Origin: Neocallimastix lanati (nom. inval.)
Lineage: Eukaryota > Neocallimastigomycota > Neocallimastigomycetes > Neocallimastigales > Neocallimastigaceae
Reading direction: 5' to 3'
Assembly (NCBI GenBank): GCA_016946835.1
Contig: JACVTC010000088.1
Span: forward strand, 388,501-452,500
Length of the DNA stretch: 64,000 bases
The position numbers and the translations under genes are program-made. Shown one piece after another: positions 26,771 through 38,149 of this stretch. Under the pieces are notes generated by a model. It ran no database searches. It saw only the letters and a program-made list of their open reading frames with translations, and was not told the origin of the DNA. Every line of letters begins with the position of its first letter. The first letter of the stretch is position 1.

Positions 26771-28570
26771 CTAAAATTTTTTTTGTTTCATATGAAGTAT
26801 AATTATATTAAAAAAAATTACATTATTTAAATATTTTTATTATTAATATTCAAATGCAATAAATAAAACCTTTTTTTTCCTTACTTTATTTTTATTATTA
26901 TTATTATTATAATTATATTAATATAACTTTGTTTTATTATTATTATAATTACTTTATATAATTATAAATATAATCGATTAATTACTCTATATAGATATAC
27001 ATAAAATCGAAAAATAGTTTCATGAATATTCATTAAATTATTATTAATATCATTAATTAAAAATTAAATATAAATTATTTACTTTTTAAAGTCTGTATTA
27101 CAATTGAAATAATTGATATTAAATTTTGTTTATTTACACATTAAAATAATATTAATTATTTATTTTTTCTCTGATTGTTATTATAATTATTATTATTATT
27201 TATTATTATTTATTATTATTTATTATTATTTATTATTATTTATAATTATTTATTCTTTATTTTTAGTCCAATTGATATTATAATTATTATTATTTATTGT
27301 CATTCTTTATTTTTACTGTGATTGTTATTATAATTATTATAATTATTATTTATTGTCATTTATTCTTTATTTTTACTGTGATTGTTATTATAATTATTAT
27401 AATTATTATTTATTGTCATTTATTCTTTATTTTTACTGTGATTGTTATTTATTATTTATTTTTACTCTAATTATTATTATAATTATTATTCTTTATAATT
27501 GTGTATTTAATTTCAGTATGCATCTATTAATAAAATTTTAGAATAAATTCTATATAAAAAAAAAATAAATAAATAAATAAATAAAATAATAAAATAAAAA
27601 AAAAAAAAAAAACAATAACAATTTCTTATTTGCTATGATTATTATATTAAAAATAATAATATAGAAAAGTATCTTTATATTCATGTTAATTATAATATTT
27701 TTTTAAAAATATTAATTATAGTACTTATATTCATTAAAAAAGTTGAACTACTTTTTCATCTCCATACAATTAAATAAATAAAAGAATAAAATTTTTAATT
27801 ATATTCATTAAAAAAGCTGAACTATCTTTTTCATCTCCATAAAACTAAATAAAAGAATAAAATTATTAATTTTATACTATTTCATATTTCCTTATAATTT
27901 TTAATTTTATACTATTTTATATTATTTCATATTTCCTTATAATTTTTAATTTTATACTATCTTATACTATTTCATATTTCCTTATAATTTTTAATTTTAT
28001 ACTATACTATTTCATATTTCCTTGTAATTTTCAATTTTATACTATTTTATACTATTTCATATTTCCTTATAATTTTTAATTTTATACTATTTTATACTAT
28101 TTCATATTTCCTTATAATTTTTAATTTTATACTATACTATTTCATATTTCCTTATAATATTTTAATTATATAAAATTACATTAAAATAGAATTATACAAT
28201 AACATAATTTTTGTATTAGTAAAACATAGAAAAAAAAATAAATAAATACAAATAAATAAATAGTATTAATTATTCTCATTATGTCAACTATTAAAGAAAT
28301 CAATTGATAATTAGCTATTTTTAATTCCATTTACGTGTTATTATTTGATTTTTTTTTCGTATAAATAATATATGTATATATATATATAATTTCATAACAT
28401 TAAAACAATAAATAGTTAAAAGTAATTTTTATTATATCTTAAATTTTTAAAAATTATAAAGATATCATATCATTTTCTTTATATAAAGATAAAAGTATTA
28501 TATTACAACATGTATTTTATATCATAAATAGAATAAATTTATATATTTTATAGTATATATCAAAGATGTG
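26581..28570. repeat. Repeat-rich intergenic DNA with several tandem families
   Basis: No gene. Contains TTTA repeats (26695-26771), a 10-bp TTATTATTTA run (about 27190-27250), a 60-bp unit tandem around CATTTATTCTTTATTTTTAC (about 27294-27450), a roughly 68-bp duplication built on CATCTCCATA (27728-27866), and six or so copies of a 38-48 bp unit containing TATTTCATATTTCCTTATAA (27860-28160). Confidence 0.85.
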
Positions 28571-28785
28571 TTTTGAACCTATTTTTAATACATTTATCAA
28601 AAGTAACAAAAAGAACCTTTTATATATATACTCCAATGCACATTGTTCGTTTAGTATCTATTTTACAGGATACATCTCACCGAACTTCATATTTGTGTTT
28701 CCATACTTTAATAGGAGAAACGCAATCCCACAACATTAGATGCTTCACACTAGAAATAATTAACATAATAAATGTTTAAACTTAT
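28570..28785 (-). pseudogene. Possible copia integrase C-terminal relic
   Basis: On the minus strand the segment translates, with stops, to LMLWDCVSPIKVWKHKYEVR, then KIDTKRTMCIGVYI, KVLFVTFDKCIKNRF. This resembles the copia pattern in which a GC..(V) segment is followed by K.D....C.FIGY..KGYR. The plus-strand frame of 68 codons shows no family signal. The match is by pattern only. Confidence 0.35.
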
Positions 28786-28855
28786 TCTGTATTTTGACAC
28801 TTAAATTTTATATATACAGAATAAGTTTAAACATTTATTATGTTAAGTGTCAAAA
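28760..28855. repeat. 33-bp perfect inverted repeat with a second interleaved inverted repeat
   Basis: 28760-28792 is the exact reverse complement of 28814-28846 (arm begins TTAACATAATAAATGTTTAA). A second pair, TTTTGACACTTAA at 28792-28804 and its reverse complement at 28843-28855, is offset so that the order is A-B-A'-B'. The loop of the main hairpin is 21 nt. Confidence 0.95.
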
Positions 28856-29027
28856 ATTTATAGAATTTAAACTTCGATCTATATTATTTAGTTAAAAAAT
28901 TTTTTTTAAAAAATCAAAAAATCACAAAAATATCAGATAAAAAAAAAATTAATTATTTGTATATCCTTTTCAAAATAATATATGTTTTTATATATTATAT
29001 TTTTGATATATATTTTAATATGATTTT

Positions 29028-29295
29028 CTCTTTTTATTTATTTATTTATTTATTTATTTTTTTATTTAACGACCGTAGCAGGATTTCTCCCCAGCTGTAC
29101 ATCTTGTAGACACACAATGGTTTATAACTAGAGCCCTTATCTAACTTCCTACTTTAGTAGGTGGTCCCGTCCCTGCTGGACTGCCTTACAGTTACTCTGC
29201 ATTGGCGCTCCTTACCCAAGTATAATTACTGCTTGTCATTGTACGATAATCTTACAATTGGGTCTTGCAGCCACAATCTCCGGGATCATATTTAT
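29028..29295 (-). mobile_element. Candidate short retroposon (SINE-like) with TAAA tail
   Basis: About 225 bases of much higher GC than the surroundings, on the minus strand from GATCCCGGAGATTGTGGCTG (about 29288) to CCTGCTACGGTCGTTAAATA (about 29063), ending in an (AAAT)n tail (29031-29066). This architecture, compact GC-rich body plus short tandem tail and no open reading frame, fits a non-autonomous retroposon or a LINE 3' end. No A and B boxes were found, and it is unlike either LINE 3' UTR here. No clear target-site duplication. Confidence 0.5.
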
Positions 29296-29436
29296 TTTTT
29301 TCTTAATATAATTTTTCATTATTTTTACTTTCATAATATATATAATTATGATGATATCACAATAAGTTATATATCGTATTAAATTATAAAATCAAAATTA
29401 TATATTATTTTTTGTTCATTATTAAATTCCTTGGTT

Positions 29437-29670
<234 letters not shown>

Positions 29671-29682
29671 TTGTTCAGATAA

Positions 29683-29712
29683 GTTGCATTTCGAAATGTG
29701 GCGTATAAATTA
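29683..29712 (+). mobile_element. Orphan left terminus of a MULE-related element
   Basis: GTTGCATTTCGAAATGTGGC followed by GTATAAAT matches the left end of the MITE at 33.8 kb and the GCATTTCG core of the complete MULE terminus. It lies about 70 bp upstream of the decayed transposase copy and may be its original left end. Confidence 0.55.
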
Positions 29713-29779
29713 TAATTTAACATCATAAAAATATTTATTTAAATATTGAATTAAAAATATTTTATTATAAAAGTAAGAA

Positions 29780-31314
29780 AGTAAGTGAAACTAATCGAGT
29801 AGCAGAACAAATTATTATTAACAAAATATATATATATAACTTTCCATCCAAAAAAAAAAAAAAGGATAATTCTATAGTATATAATTGTATTGAATATAAA
29901 ACTTTAAATAAATGTAAATATTTTTCATTTTTTAAAATGATACGAAGGTAATTTTAAAATATGGTAGTTTACATAATCATTTTGAAAAAGAATTTGATGC
30001 ATCTACCTCAATTGTAAAACATAAAATTAAAATCAAAGATGAAATTAGAATAAATTCAATTCCTTTTAGGTATAAAAAACCTAAATGTATATTTAATGGA
30101 GTTTCACAAGAAATGGAAATTTTATATATCCAGAATATAATGCGATTAAATCCACAAATAACAAGAATTTTTAAATAAATAACTACCTCCTAATGTAACA
30201 AAAAGTTTATGAAATTCCTAATAAGTCAAAATATTATAAAAATAATAAAAAATGAGAATTTTATGATATTCAAAAAAATCCAAATTTAGTAATCTTCCAA
30301 TCTCCACTCCTAGTAAAATTATTCATGAAATGGGGTCGCTGTGTTGGCTCAATCGGTTAAGGATAATACAGGTTACTGTAGAATCCTTGGTTTGATTCCC
30401 GACACAACCATATAATATGCTTCAAGGTTTCTATCCTGGGGTATCATAAAACCACAATTGGATCCAAATGGCTTTCCCTTGTCAGCATATTGGAACCATC
30501 CCCTGAGATACTACGCTACGACTAATTTATAGGCATTGATGATATTATGTCCTCACGTCAATGATTACACCTACTGGAGGGATGAATGGTTTCCCATTTA
30601 AATGATCATGGTCAATGGAGATACATGTAGGAATGTTAGGGAATACAACCCCAGGCAGATATGTAACGACGTGTGAAAGGACGACGCGTACCAGTATGGC
30701 AGTATATCACATTTAACAGTTATATCTGTTATGGTCATAATTGGAAATGGGTACTCATTATCTGTGTCTAAATTATTATTATTTTTTATTAATGAAATAT
30801 TATTAAGATATATTTTCAGATGGTACCTTTTATAATTCACCTAAATTTAGTTATCAAGTGTTCATTACTAGAACCTATATTAAATATTTAAATAGCTTTT
30901 ATACTACTTTTCTTTGATATTAAAAAATAAAGAAAATAAAAAGCAAACCACTTATGAGAAGTTATTTGAAGAAATAATAAAAAAAAATGCTAATAAATAA
31001 ACAATTATACTATAATTATTTCGAAAAAAAAAAAAAAAAATTCATTGTCATTTTGAAAAAGGCATATCAAATGCTGTAGATAAAAATATATCCAAATATA
31101 AATATTAAATATTGTATTTGGAACTATAAAAGAGCATTAGAGTTTATAAAAAAAAATTGAATTATGTTATAATGAAGTAAAATTTAATAATATATATATT
31201 TATTATAACGTGATTTCGAACTTACCTTTTGTAAATTCTGAATATATAATTAATATTTATAGTAAATTAGCCATGAAACAAATAATAATGATAAATTTTT
31301 GAAATTTTTAGAAT

Positions 31315-31374
<60 letters not shown>

Positions 31375-31557
31375 AAATTATAAATATTAGAATTAAGAAC
31401 ATATAGTAAATAATGCATCAGAATCATTCAATAATTATTTAAATAATTTATTTTCAAGAAACCTTCATTTTGTAAATTAATATATATATTAAAACAAGAA
31501 GAATCAAGAATTTTTATCTTATAACCATTACAAAAAAGGTTAAGGTACAGGAATTTG

Positions 31558-31590
<33 letters not shown>

Positions 31591-31757
31591 AGAGAGAGAG
31601 AATTAGAGAAAAACTGATGAAATCAATATTTTAATAGAAAAATACAAAACTACAGAATCCAAATTAATGGATAATGGATGACTTTGAAATGAAATTGTTG
31701 AATTATGGTTTAAATGTTTAATTAATTCAAATAATAATATAAATACTAATTTGTAAT
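29780..31757 (+). pseudogene. MULE transposase, decayed copy B, interrupted by a SINE
   Basis: Nucleotide similarity to the better copy at 35.9-37.3 kb runs from GTGAAACTAATCGAGTAGCA (29787) to a terminal stop near 31757, with many stops, indels and long A tracts (31320-31366, 31558-31587). Recognisable blocks include the FLYWCH-like N-terminus (GGTAGTTTACATAATCATTT), the DGTFYNSPKFSYQVF region (30825-30870), FHFEKGISNAVDK (31040-31085) and the NNASESFNNYLNNLF region (31410-31450). It is clearly dead. The open reading is broken at 30331-30792 by an unrelated GC-richer insertion. Confidence 0.85.
30325..30798 (+). mobile_element. tRNA-derived SINE candidate with TSD
   Basis: An insertion of about 460 bp in decayed MULE copy B, GC-richer than its host. 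The head carries a pol III A box TGGCTCAATCGG (30345-30356) and a B box GGTTTGATTCC (30389-30399) 44 bases apart, then GACACAACCA ending in CCA (30408-30410), as in a tRNA-derived SINE; the arms do not fold as a working tRNA (the anticodon region folds into a 4-nt loop). A body without open frame follows, then an ATT-rich tail (30767-30790). ATGAAAT flanks it (30325-30331, 30792-30798), a 7-bp duplication extendable to 10 bp with one mismatch. Confidence 0.75.
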
Positions 31758-32827
31758 AAATGACAGTGAAATGATCAAATATAAAAATTAAAAGATTACA
31801 TTATTAATAATTAAAATTATTCATAATAAAAAATCCATAATTGTTCAAAGTTTTATACTTTTTGACAAATTTAATAATAATATATATATATAAAAATAAT
31901 AATAAAAATAATAAAAATAAAAAAATCTTTAACCCTAATTTGACATTATTCATTAAATTTATTTATTTATTAGTTTATAGGAGTGGGGCATTTCGCCAGC
32001 TTGCAGTTCGCCAAATTTTTTGAAAGCATGTTGCCTATTAAAAAAAAGTTGCATTTCACCAAATTGAAAATTATAAAATAAATAAATAAATAAATAAAAT
32101 TAAATATTATTAATATTGATATATTTATATTTTTAAAGAAAATATTTAAATATTAAAAAAAAAAAAAAAATCATATATAAATATCTTTATAAATATCTGT
32201 TTAAATAAATAAATAATAAATAATTGATAAATAATAAATAATATAATGAAAAAAATAATATAAACAGTATAGTAATCATTATATAAGAATTGTCTTTAAT
32301 AATAATAATGAGGATTAAAATTATAAATAATTATTATTATTATTAACAAACATATATATATATTTGAATTAATAAAAATAATATTTAACTACTTCAGAAA
32401 AACATAAAAAAGTTTTTTTTTATAGCATTTTAATGCCATAAAATTAATAATAAATAATATATAATAAATAATAAATAAATAATATAAGCTTTAGCAATAA
32501 TTACAGAAACATCAATAATAATATTTTTATCATAACAATGAAAATAATAATAATAAAAAAATAAATATAAAATTATAAAAATTTTTAATCTTATATATTA
32601 AAAAATATAATAATCTCATAAATATTTTATATTTATTAGTTACACTAAAAAAAAAAAAAAAAAAAAATTGTTTAAAATATAAAAGAATTAAAGATAAGAT
32701 TTGGATAATTAATCTTCATTCAAAATATATATATTTAAAAATGTATAAATAAGATTTGAATAATTAATCTTCATTTAAAATATATATAATTATATTATTA
32801 AAATTAATGATTAAAATATTTAATTAG
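31758..32827. other. A/T-rich spacer with MULE-type terminus
   Basis: No gene. GAGTGGGGCATTTCGCCAGC at 31981-32000, and a weaker GTTGCATTTCACC at 32049, have the GCATTTCG core of MULE left ends. Repeated ATTCATTTAAAATATATATA-like segments occur at 32711 and 32770. Confidence 0.6.
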
Positions 32828-33706
32828 AAACTGAGAAAAATCAAGAAATTGAAATATGCAAAACTAATAGAGGAAAAGAGCAAATTATTTTAAACAGAAA
32901 ATATAAATTTTTAAAGATGAAATTTCAAATAGTTCAACTCTTTTTAATGTAAATATATAAAACGTAAATATGATGAAATTTCTCAAGGTAAGGGTCTTAT
33001 ATGTCCTAGATATAATTCAATTAAATCCCAAGTAACAAGAAGTAGAAGAAAACAGCTACCTCCTGATATAACAACATTTGATGAAATTCCCAATGAATCA
33101 TAATATTGAAAAACAAAAAGGGATAAAAATTTTACGATATTCAAAAATAATGATTTTAATTATTTTTTAATCTCCATTTCCAAGCATAATTATTTTCTAA
33201 AAATAAATACATTTTTGGGGATGGCACATTTTATACTGCACCTATATTTAGTTATCAAGTATTCATAACTAAAACCTATGTTACAGAATTAAATTGTTTT
33301 TACACAACTTCCTTTTCTATATTAAAAAATAAAAAGCAAACAACTTATGAAATATTATTTGAAGAAATAAAAAAAAAAAAATTCTAGTAAATATAATAGT
33401 ATTGAAATTACACTAAAAAATATTTCATTAGGATTTTGAAAAAGCCATATCTAATGTTGCAGAAAAAGTTTTTATTAATGCAAATATTAAAATTGTATAT
33501 GGCATTTTAAAAGAGCATTAAAAATTCAAAAACAAAAAAAATGAATTATGTGATAATAAAGTTGAAAAAATAAAAGATTTATATATTTATTGTAAAAATA
33601 TTTCGAAGTTTCCTTTTATTAATCCTGAATATATATATGATATTTATAGTAAAATAAAGTATGAGTGCCAAGAACATAATTATGTTCAATTTTTAAAATT
33701 TTTAGA

Positions 33707-33758
<52 letters not shown>

Positions 33759-34218
33759 AAAAACTATTTAATTAGCTATGAAACTAAAAATTGGAATTAT
33801 TATGATAATATTGATATTAAAAATAATGGGGGATCGTGCATTTTGCAATATGGCGTATAAATATTTTTAAAAATAATAGACATACATTTTTAAGATATTC
33901 TATACAATCATAAATAAATATATATTAATATTTTAAAAGAAATAATAATATTTTTTTTTCATTTTTTCAATTAAATATTATTAAATAATTATCTCAAAAG
34001 AAATAATAATATATTTTATTAAAAAAGAATTATAAAAAATTATTTTTATAATTGAATATTAATAAATTATATATATAAAAAAAAGAATATTTATTATTAA
34101 TTTAATTATTATTAATTATTAAAAAAATACGCCACATACAAAATACGCCACATCGCGAAATGCACGATTGAGAAACGAACTAGATTCCAAATAATGTTTC
34201 AGAACCTTTTAATAAATA

Positions 34219-34258
<40 letters not shown>

Positions 34259-34370
34259 TTTTTTCAATTATTATCGGAATTGCAAAAAAAAAAAAAAAAA
34301 AAAAAAAAAATCCAAATATTACATTGATTACGAAAGGAGAACTGCTGGAATTTTAAAAAAAAAAAAGTTT
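32828..34370 (+). pseudogene. MULE transposase, decayed copy C, interrupted by a MITE
   Basis: Aligned by order of segments with the better copy: GAAACTGAGAAAAATCAAGA (32827), GGTCTTATATGTCCTAGATA (32992), CTACCTCCTGATATAACAAC (33055), GATGGCACATTTTATACTGC (33220), TTTTGAAAAAGCCATATCTA (33434), then after an insertion (33833-34171) the NNVSEPFNKYL segment (34184-34222) and TGATTACGAAAGGAGAACTG (34324). Many stops, a deletion at the FLYWCH-like region and long A tracts. Not functional. Confidence 0.85.
33833..34171. mobile_element. MULE-type MITE with terminal inverted repeats
   Basis: About 340 bp without coding capacity. Left end GGATCGTGCATTTTGCAATA then TGGCGTAT; the right end, read on the minus strand, is AATCGTGCATTTCGCGATGT then GGCGTAT, with a second copy of the TGGCGTATTTTGTATG segment. 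The 27-bp termini differ at 3 positions. It sits inside transposase copy C, splitting the segment before NNVSEPFNKYL. No target duplication is certain. Confidence 0.7.
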
Positions 34371-35087
34371 TTTTTTTTTTACTTGGCACTCTCCCTTAAT
34401 TTATTTTTAAATTTAATTTAAAAAATTTTGAAACACCACATTTTCCAAAATACAACACTTCCATATATTTGTAATAATTATATTTATAATAGTAATAATA
34501 TCAAAATTTATATTATATTAGAAAAATTAACAATTTTTGAAAAAAATTTTTTTATATTTAATATCTAAAAAGTTAACGATTATTATATTAGGAAATTTTA
34601 TACCCTCCGAATAATTTTTTAAATACATACTTTTAATAATATTAAGCATGTACTGTTTAAACTTATTAATAATAAAAGAGTGTGTTGCACTTCGGAACGT
34701 CTCTTTATATAATTTATGAAGTAGTTAAATTCACCGTTAATTTAAAAATGATTCAAATTATATTAAATAAATAAATTATTTTTTTCTTTTTTATTTTTAA
34801 TAATTTGTTCTTTTTCTTTATTTATTTCACTAATTCCGATTTTTGGTTTTTTTTTTTTTTCTTTTTTTTAATGGTTAAAATAAAAAATATTTATTTATAA
34901 TTGTTAGCATTAACAAATAATTAATTCAATAAATAAATATAATTAATAATAAAAAAAATTAATTATAATTTATTATTTATTTATTTAATTTCAAGCGTGT
35001 AATGAGAAAAAAAAATTTTTTTTTTGTGTAAATAAAAAATAAAAATAAAAATAAACCATTTATATTTATTTCTACTTAACAAGATAT
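34371..35087. other. A/T-rich spacer with orphan MULE-type termini
   Basis: CACCACATTTTCCAAAATAC at 34436-34455 (continuing AACACTTCC) reads as a right-end terminus. GAGTGTGTTGCACTTCGGAA at 34678-34697 reads as a left-end terminus. No gene between. Confidence 0.55.
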
Positions 35088-35880
35088 TTAAAAAAAGGGG
35101 AGTGTGCATTTCGAAAATTTTTATTACATAAATTTGTATTTTGTTGTATGGCTTAAATATTTTTAATTTTAAGCCACTTAATTTTATTAAAAATTTAATG
35201 AATAATTATTAATTAATTAAATAAATAAAATTACAATTTTCAAAAGTTTTCAAACACGTAATCTTACGTGGGGCGTATATCTAATTGTATCATAATTTTG
35301 TGGCTTTTTTCTACAATTTTTAAAAAGCCATATATTCACAATATGGCGTGAATAATAAATGTGGTGATATTTTATGACGAAAATTTATAAGCCACCAAGA
35401 ATTTAGCAAAATTTAACTGGACGAAATTCAACTTTTGGCGAAATACAACACTTCAATAAATAATAATTAGGTTAGGTATTTCTATTTAACATTGAAAAAT
35501 AAAATAAAAATAAATAAACATTTTATTTTTTAAGCATCAAAAAATAAAAAAAAAAAAAAAAAAAAAATAAGAAATAAGAAAACTTCTTTTTTAAACATTA
35601 AAAAATAAAATAAAAATAAATAAAAATTTATTTTTTAAGCATTAAAAAATAAAAAAAATAATAAAGTAAAACAAAAAAAATAAAAAATAAAAATAAAAAT
35701 AAATAAATAAAATAGTAAATAAAGAAATAATAAATAATTAATAATTAAATAATTATTTAAATAATTATATAATTAATTAAAAAAAGGTTTATTATTTTAA
35801 ATATTAAAAAAAAAAAAAAAGTTTCAAAGCATTTAAAAGTAAATTTATTAAAATATTTTATTGAAAAATTTTAATTATTA

Positions 35881-37319
35881 ATGGAAGACAATATAGAAAT
35901 TGAAATAAGTGAAACAAATCGAGGAAATGAACAAATTATTATTAATAAAAAACACAAATTTAATTTTTCATTTCAAAGGAAAGATAAATCAAAAATTTAT
36001 AGATGCACTGAATATAAGACTTTAAATAAATGTAAATCTTTAATTATTTTAAATGATAAAAAGGAGGTTTTAAAATATGAAAGTTTACATAACCATCTCG
36101 AAAAAGAAATTGATGTGTCTATATCAGTAGCAAAGCATAAAATTAAGGAAGAAATTAAGAAAAATTCAATTCCTATGGATATAAAACCTAAACATATATT
36201 TAATGCCGTTTCTCAAGAAATGGGACTTATATGTCCCGAATATAGTACAATTAGATCCCAAATAATAAGAAATATAAATAAACAATTTCCTCCAAACATA
36301 AAAGGTTTTGATGATATTCCCATTGAATCAGAATATTATAAAACTAAAAGAAATGAAAATTTTATGATATTTAAAAATACTGATCTAATAATCTTTCAAT
36401 CACCATTCCAAGCATATTTATTTTCGAATTATCATAAAAATATATTTGCGGACGGTACATTTTATGCAGCACCGAAATTTAGTTATCAGTTATTTATAAC
36501 AAGAACTTATGTTGGGGAATTTAATATGCTTTACACTACTTCCATTTCTATATTAAAAAATAAAAAACAATCTACATATGAAACATTATTTAAAGAAATA
36601 AAAAAAAATGCAAATAAATTTAGGAGTAATACATTAATTACTACAATTAATTTTCATTGTGATTTTGAACAAGGTATATCTAATGCCGCAAAAAAAGTTT
36701 TTCCCAATATAAATATTAAATATTGTGTTTGGCATTACAAAAGATCATTAGAAAAACAAAAAAATATATTATGTTATCATGAAGTGAAGAATAATAATGA
36801 TGTATATATTTATTATAAAGCTATTTCGAACTTACTGTTTATAAACCCTAACTATATATTTGATATTTATATTATAATAAAAAGAATTTGTCAAAAAAAA
36901 AAAAGTATAATAATTTTCTGCAATTTTTAGAATATTTTAATAAAAATTATTTACTTAAGTATAATGTTAATAATTGGAATTATTATGAAAATATAGAGCA
37001 TTTAACAAACAATGCATCAGAATCTTATAATAGCTACTTAAATAATATATTTCCAAATAAACCTTTATTTTATAAATTAATATATATATTAAAAGAAGAA
37101 GAAAACTTATCTTATAATGATTACCAAAGGAGAACTAAAGGAACTTGGAAAAAAAAGCAAAAAATATATAGTGCAACTGATGAAATTAAAATTTTAATTG
37201 AAAATTACAAAAGTAAGGAAATAAATTTATTTTATAATGGATGCAACAGAAGTGAATTAGTTAAATCATGGAAAGATTGTTTAATTGATTTAAACGATAT
37301 AAATATTAATTTAAAATAA
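35881..37319 (+). pseudogene. FLYWCH-MULE transposase, nearly intact, single frameshift
   Basis: The first frame (from ATG 35881, 349 codons to a stop at 36930) holds an N-terminal FLYWCH-like zinc finger (Cys42, Cys51, His70, His72; FNFSFQ..., YESLHNH) and the MULE catalytic core: DGTF with Asp191, the YQLFITRTYVG strand, CDFEQG with Asp261, and CVWHYKRSL. The second frame, entered by a 1-nt shift at a run of 12 A (36893-36904), continues with LQFLEYFNKN, then LTNNASESYNSYL carrying the third acidic residue (Glu codon at 37020-37022), to a stop at 37317-37319. Together about 478 residues, a usual MULE length. The shift may be mutation, sequencing error or slippage at the A run. DDE-type transposases cut and rejoin transposon ends. 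No intron is needed. Confidence 0.9.
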
Positions 37320-37463
37320 ATAATCTTAATTTAAAAAAATGCTAGAAAAATACAAATTTATTTAACTATTGTGTTTATTTAATAATCTTAATAGAAATTA
37401 TCTTTTAGTTATTTTTATTAAGTAATTTATAACTAAAACCGATTTGTTTGATACTAGTTAAAA

Positions 37464-37712
37464 TTTTATTAATATCAATATCAATATTATATAATTATAA
37501 ATTTTATTAATATCAATATCAATATTATATAATTATAAATTTTATTAATATCAATATCAATATTATATAATTATAAATTTTATTAATATCAATATCAATA
37601 TTATATAATTATAAATTTTATTAATATCAATATCAATATTATATAATTATAAATTTTATTAATATCAATATCAATATTATATAATTATAAATTTTATTAA
37701 TATCAATATACT
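37464..37712. repeat. 38-bp tandem repeat, about 6.5 copies
   Basis: Unit starts TTTTATTAATATCAATATCA and recurs at 37464, 37502, 37540, 37578, 37616, 37654 and 37692 with essentially no divergence. Lies inside the complete MULE, just 3' of the transposase. Confidence 0.95.
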
Positions 37713-38149
37713 TTTCAAAATTAATTAAGGTATTAAAAATATTAAATTCAATAAAAGATTTTTATTATTTTATTAAAATTATAATTGTTATTATTATATT
37801 TTAATAATAATTGATTCATATTAATCAAACATTATAAATATTACTATGCAAATAATTAATTATTTTAATAGGATCAATTATTCAACTCTTATTGTTTTAA
37901 TTTTTAATTCTTATATCATTTAAATTAATATATATATATATATATCGTTTATGAAAATATGAATTATAAATAATTAAAATTATTTACTTTTCATTTAAAT
38001 TTTTTTATTTACTATAATAAAATATAATAATTAAAAGACAAACGTTATTATAACTAATTTTTTTTTTTTTTAGAAAAATAAATGAAAAAAATTAAAATAT
38101 ATAAGATTCCTATATATATAAAATAATTATTATATTTTATTTTATTATA

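Noticed and set aside
30338-30410. Functional tRNA gene
   Set aside because: A and B boxes and CCA are present, but the anticodon arm closes on a 4-nt loop and the T stem is mispaired; a tRNA-derived SINE head fits better.
30598-30840. 80-codon minus-strand frame
   Set aside because: Lies across the SINE body and its junction with the MULE relic; composition and context do not support a gene.
37464-37712. CRISPR array
   Set aside because: The repeats are directly contiguous tandem copies without unique spacers, and the genome is eukaryotic.
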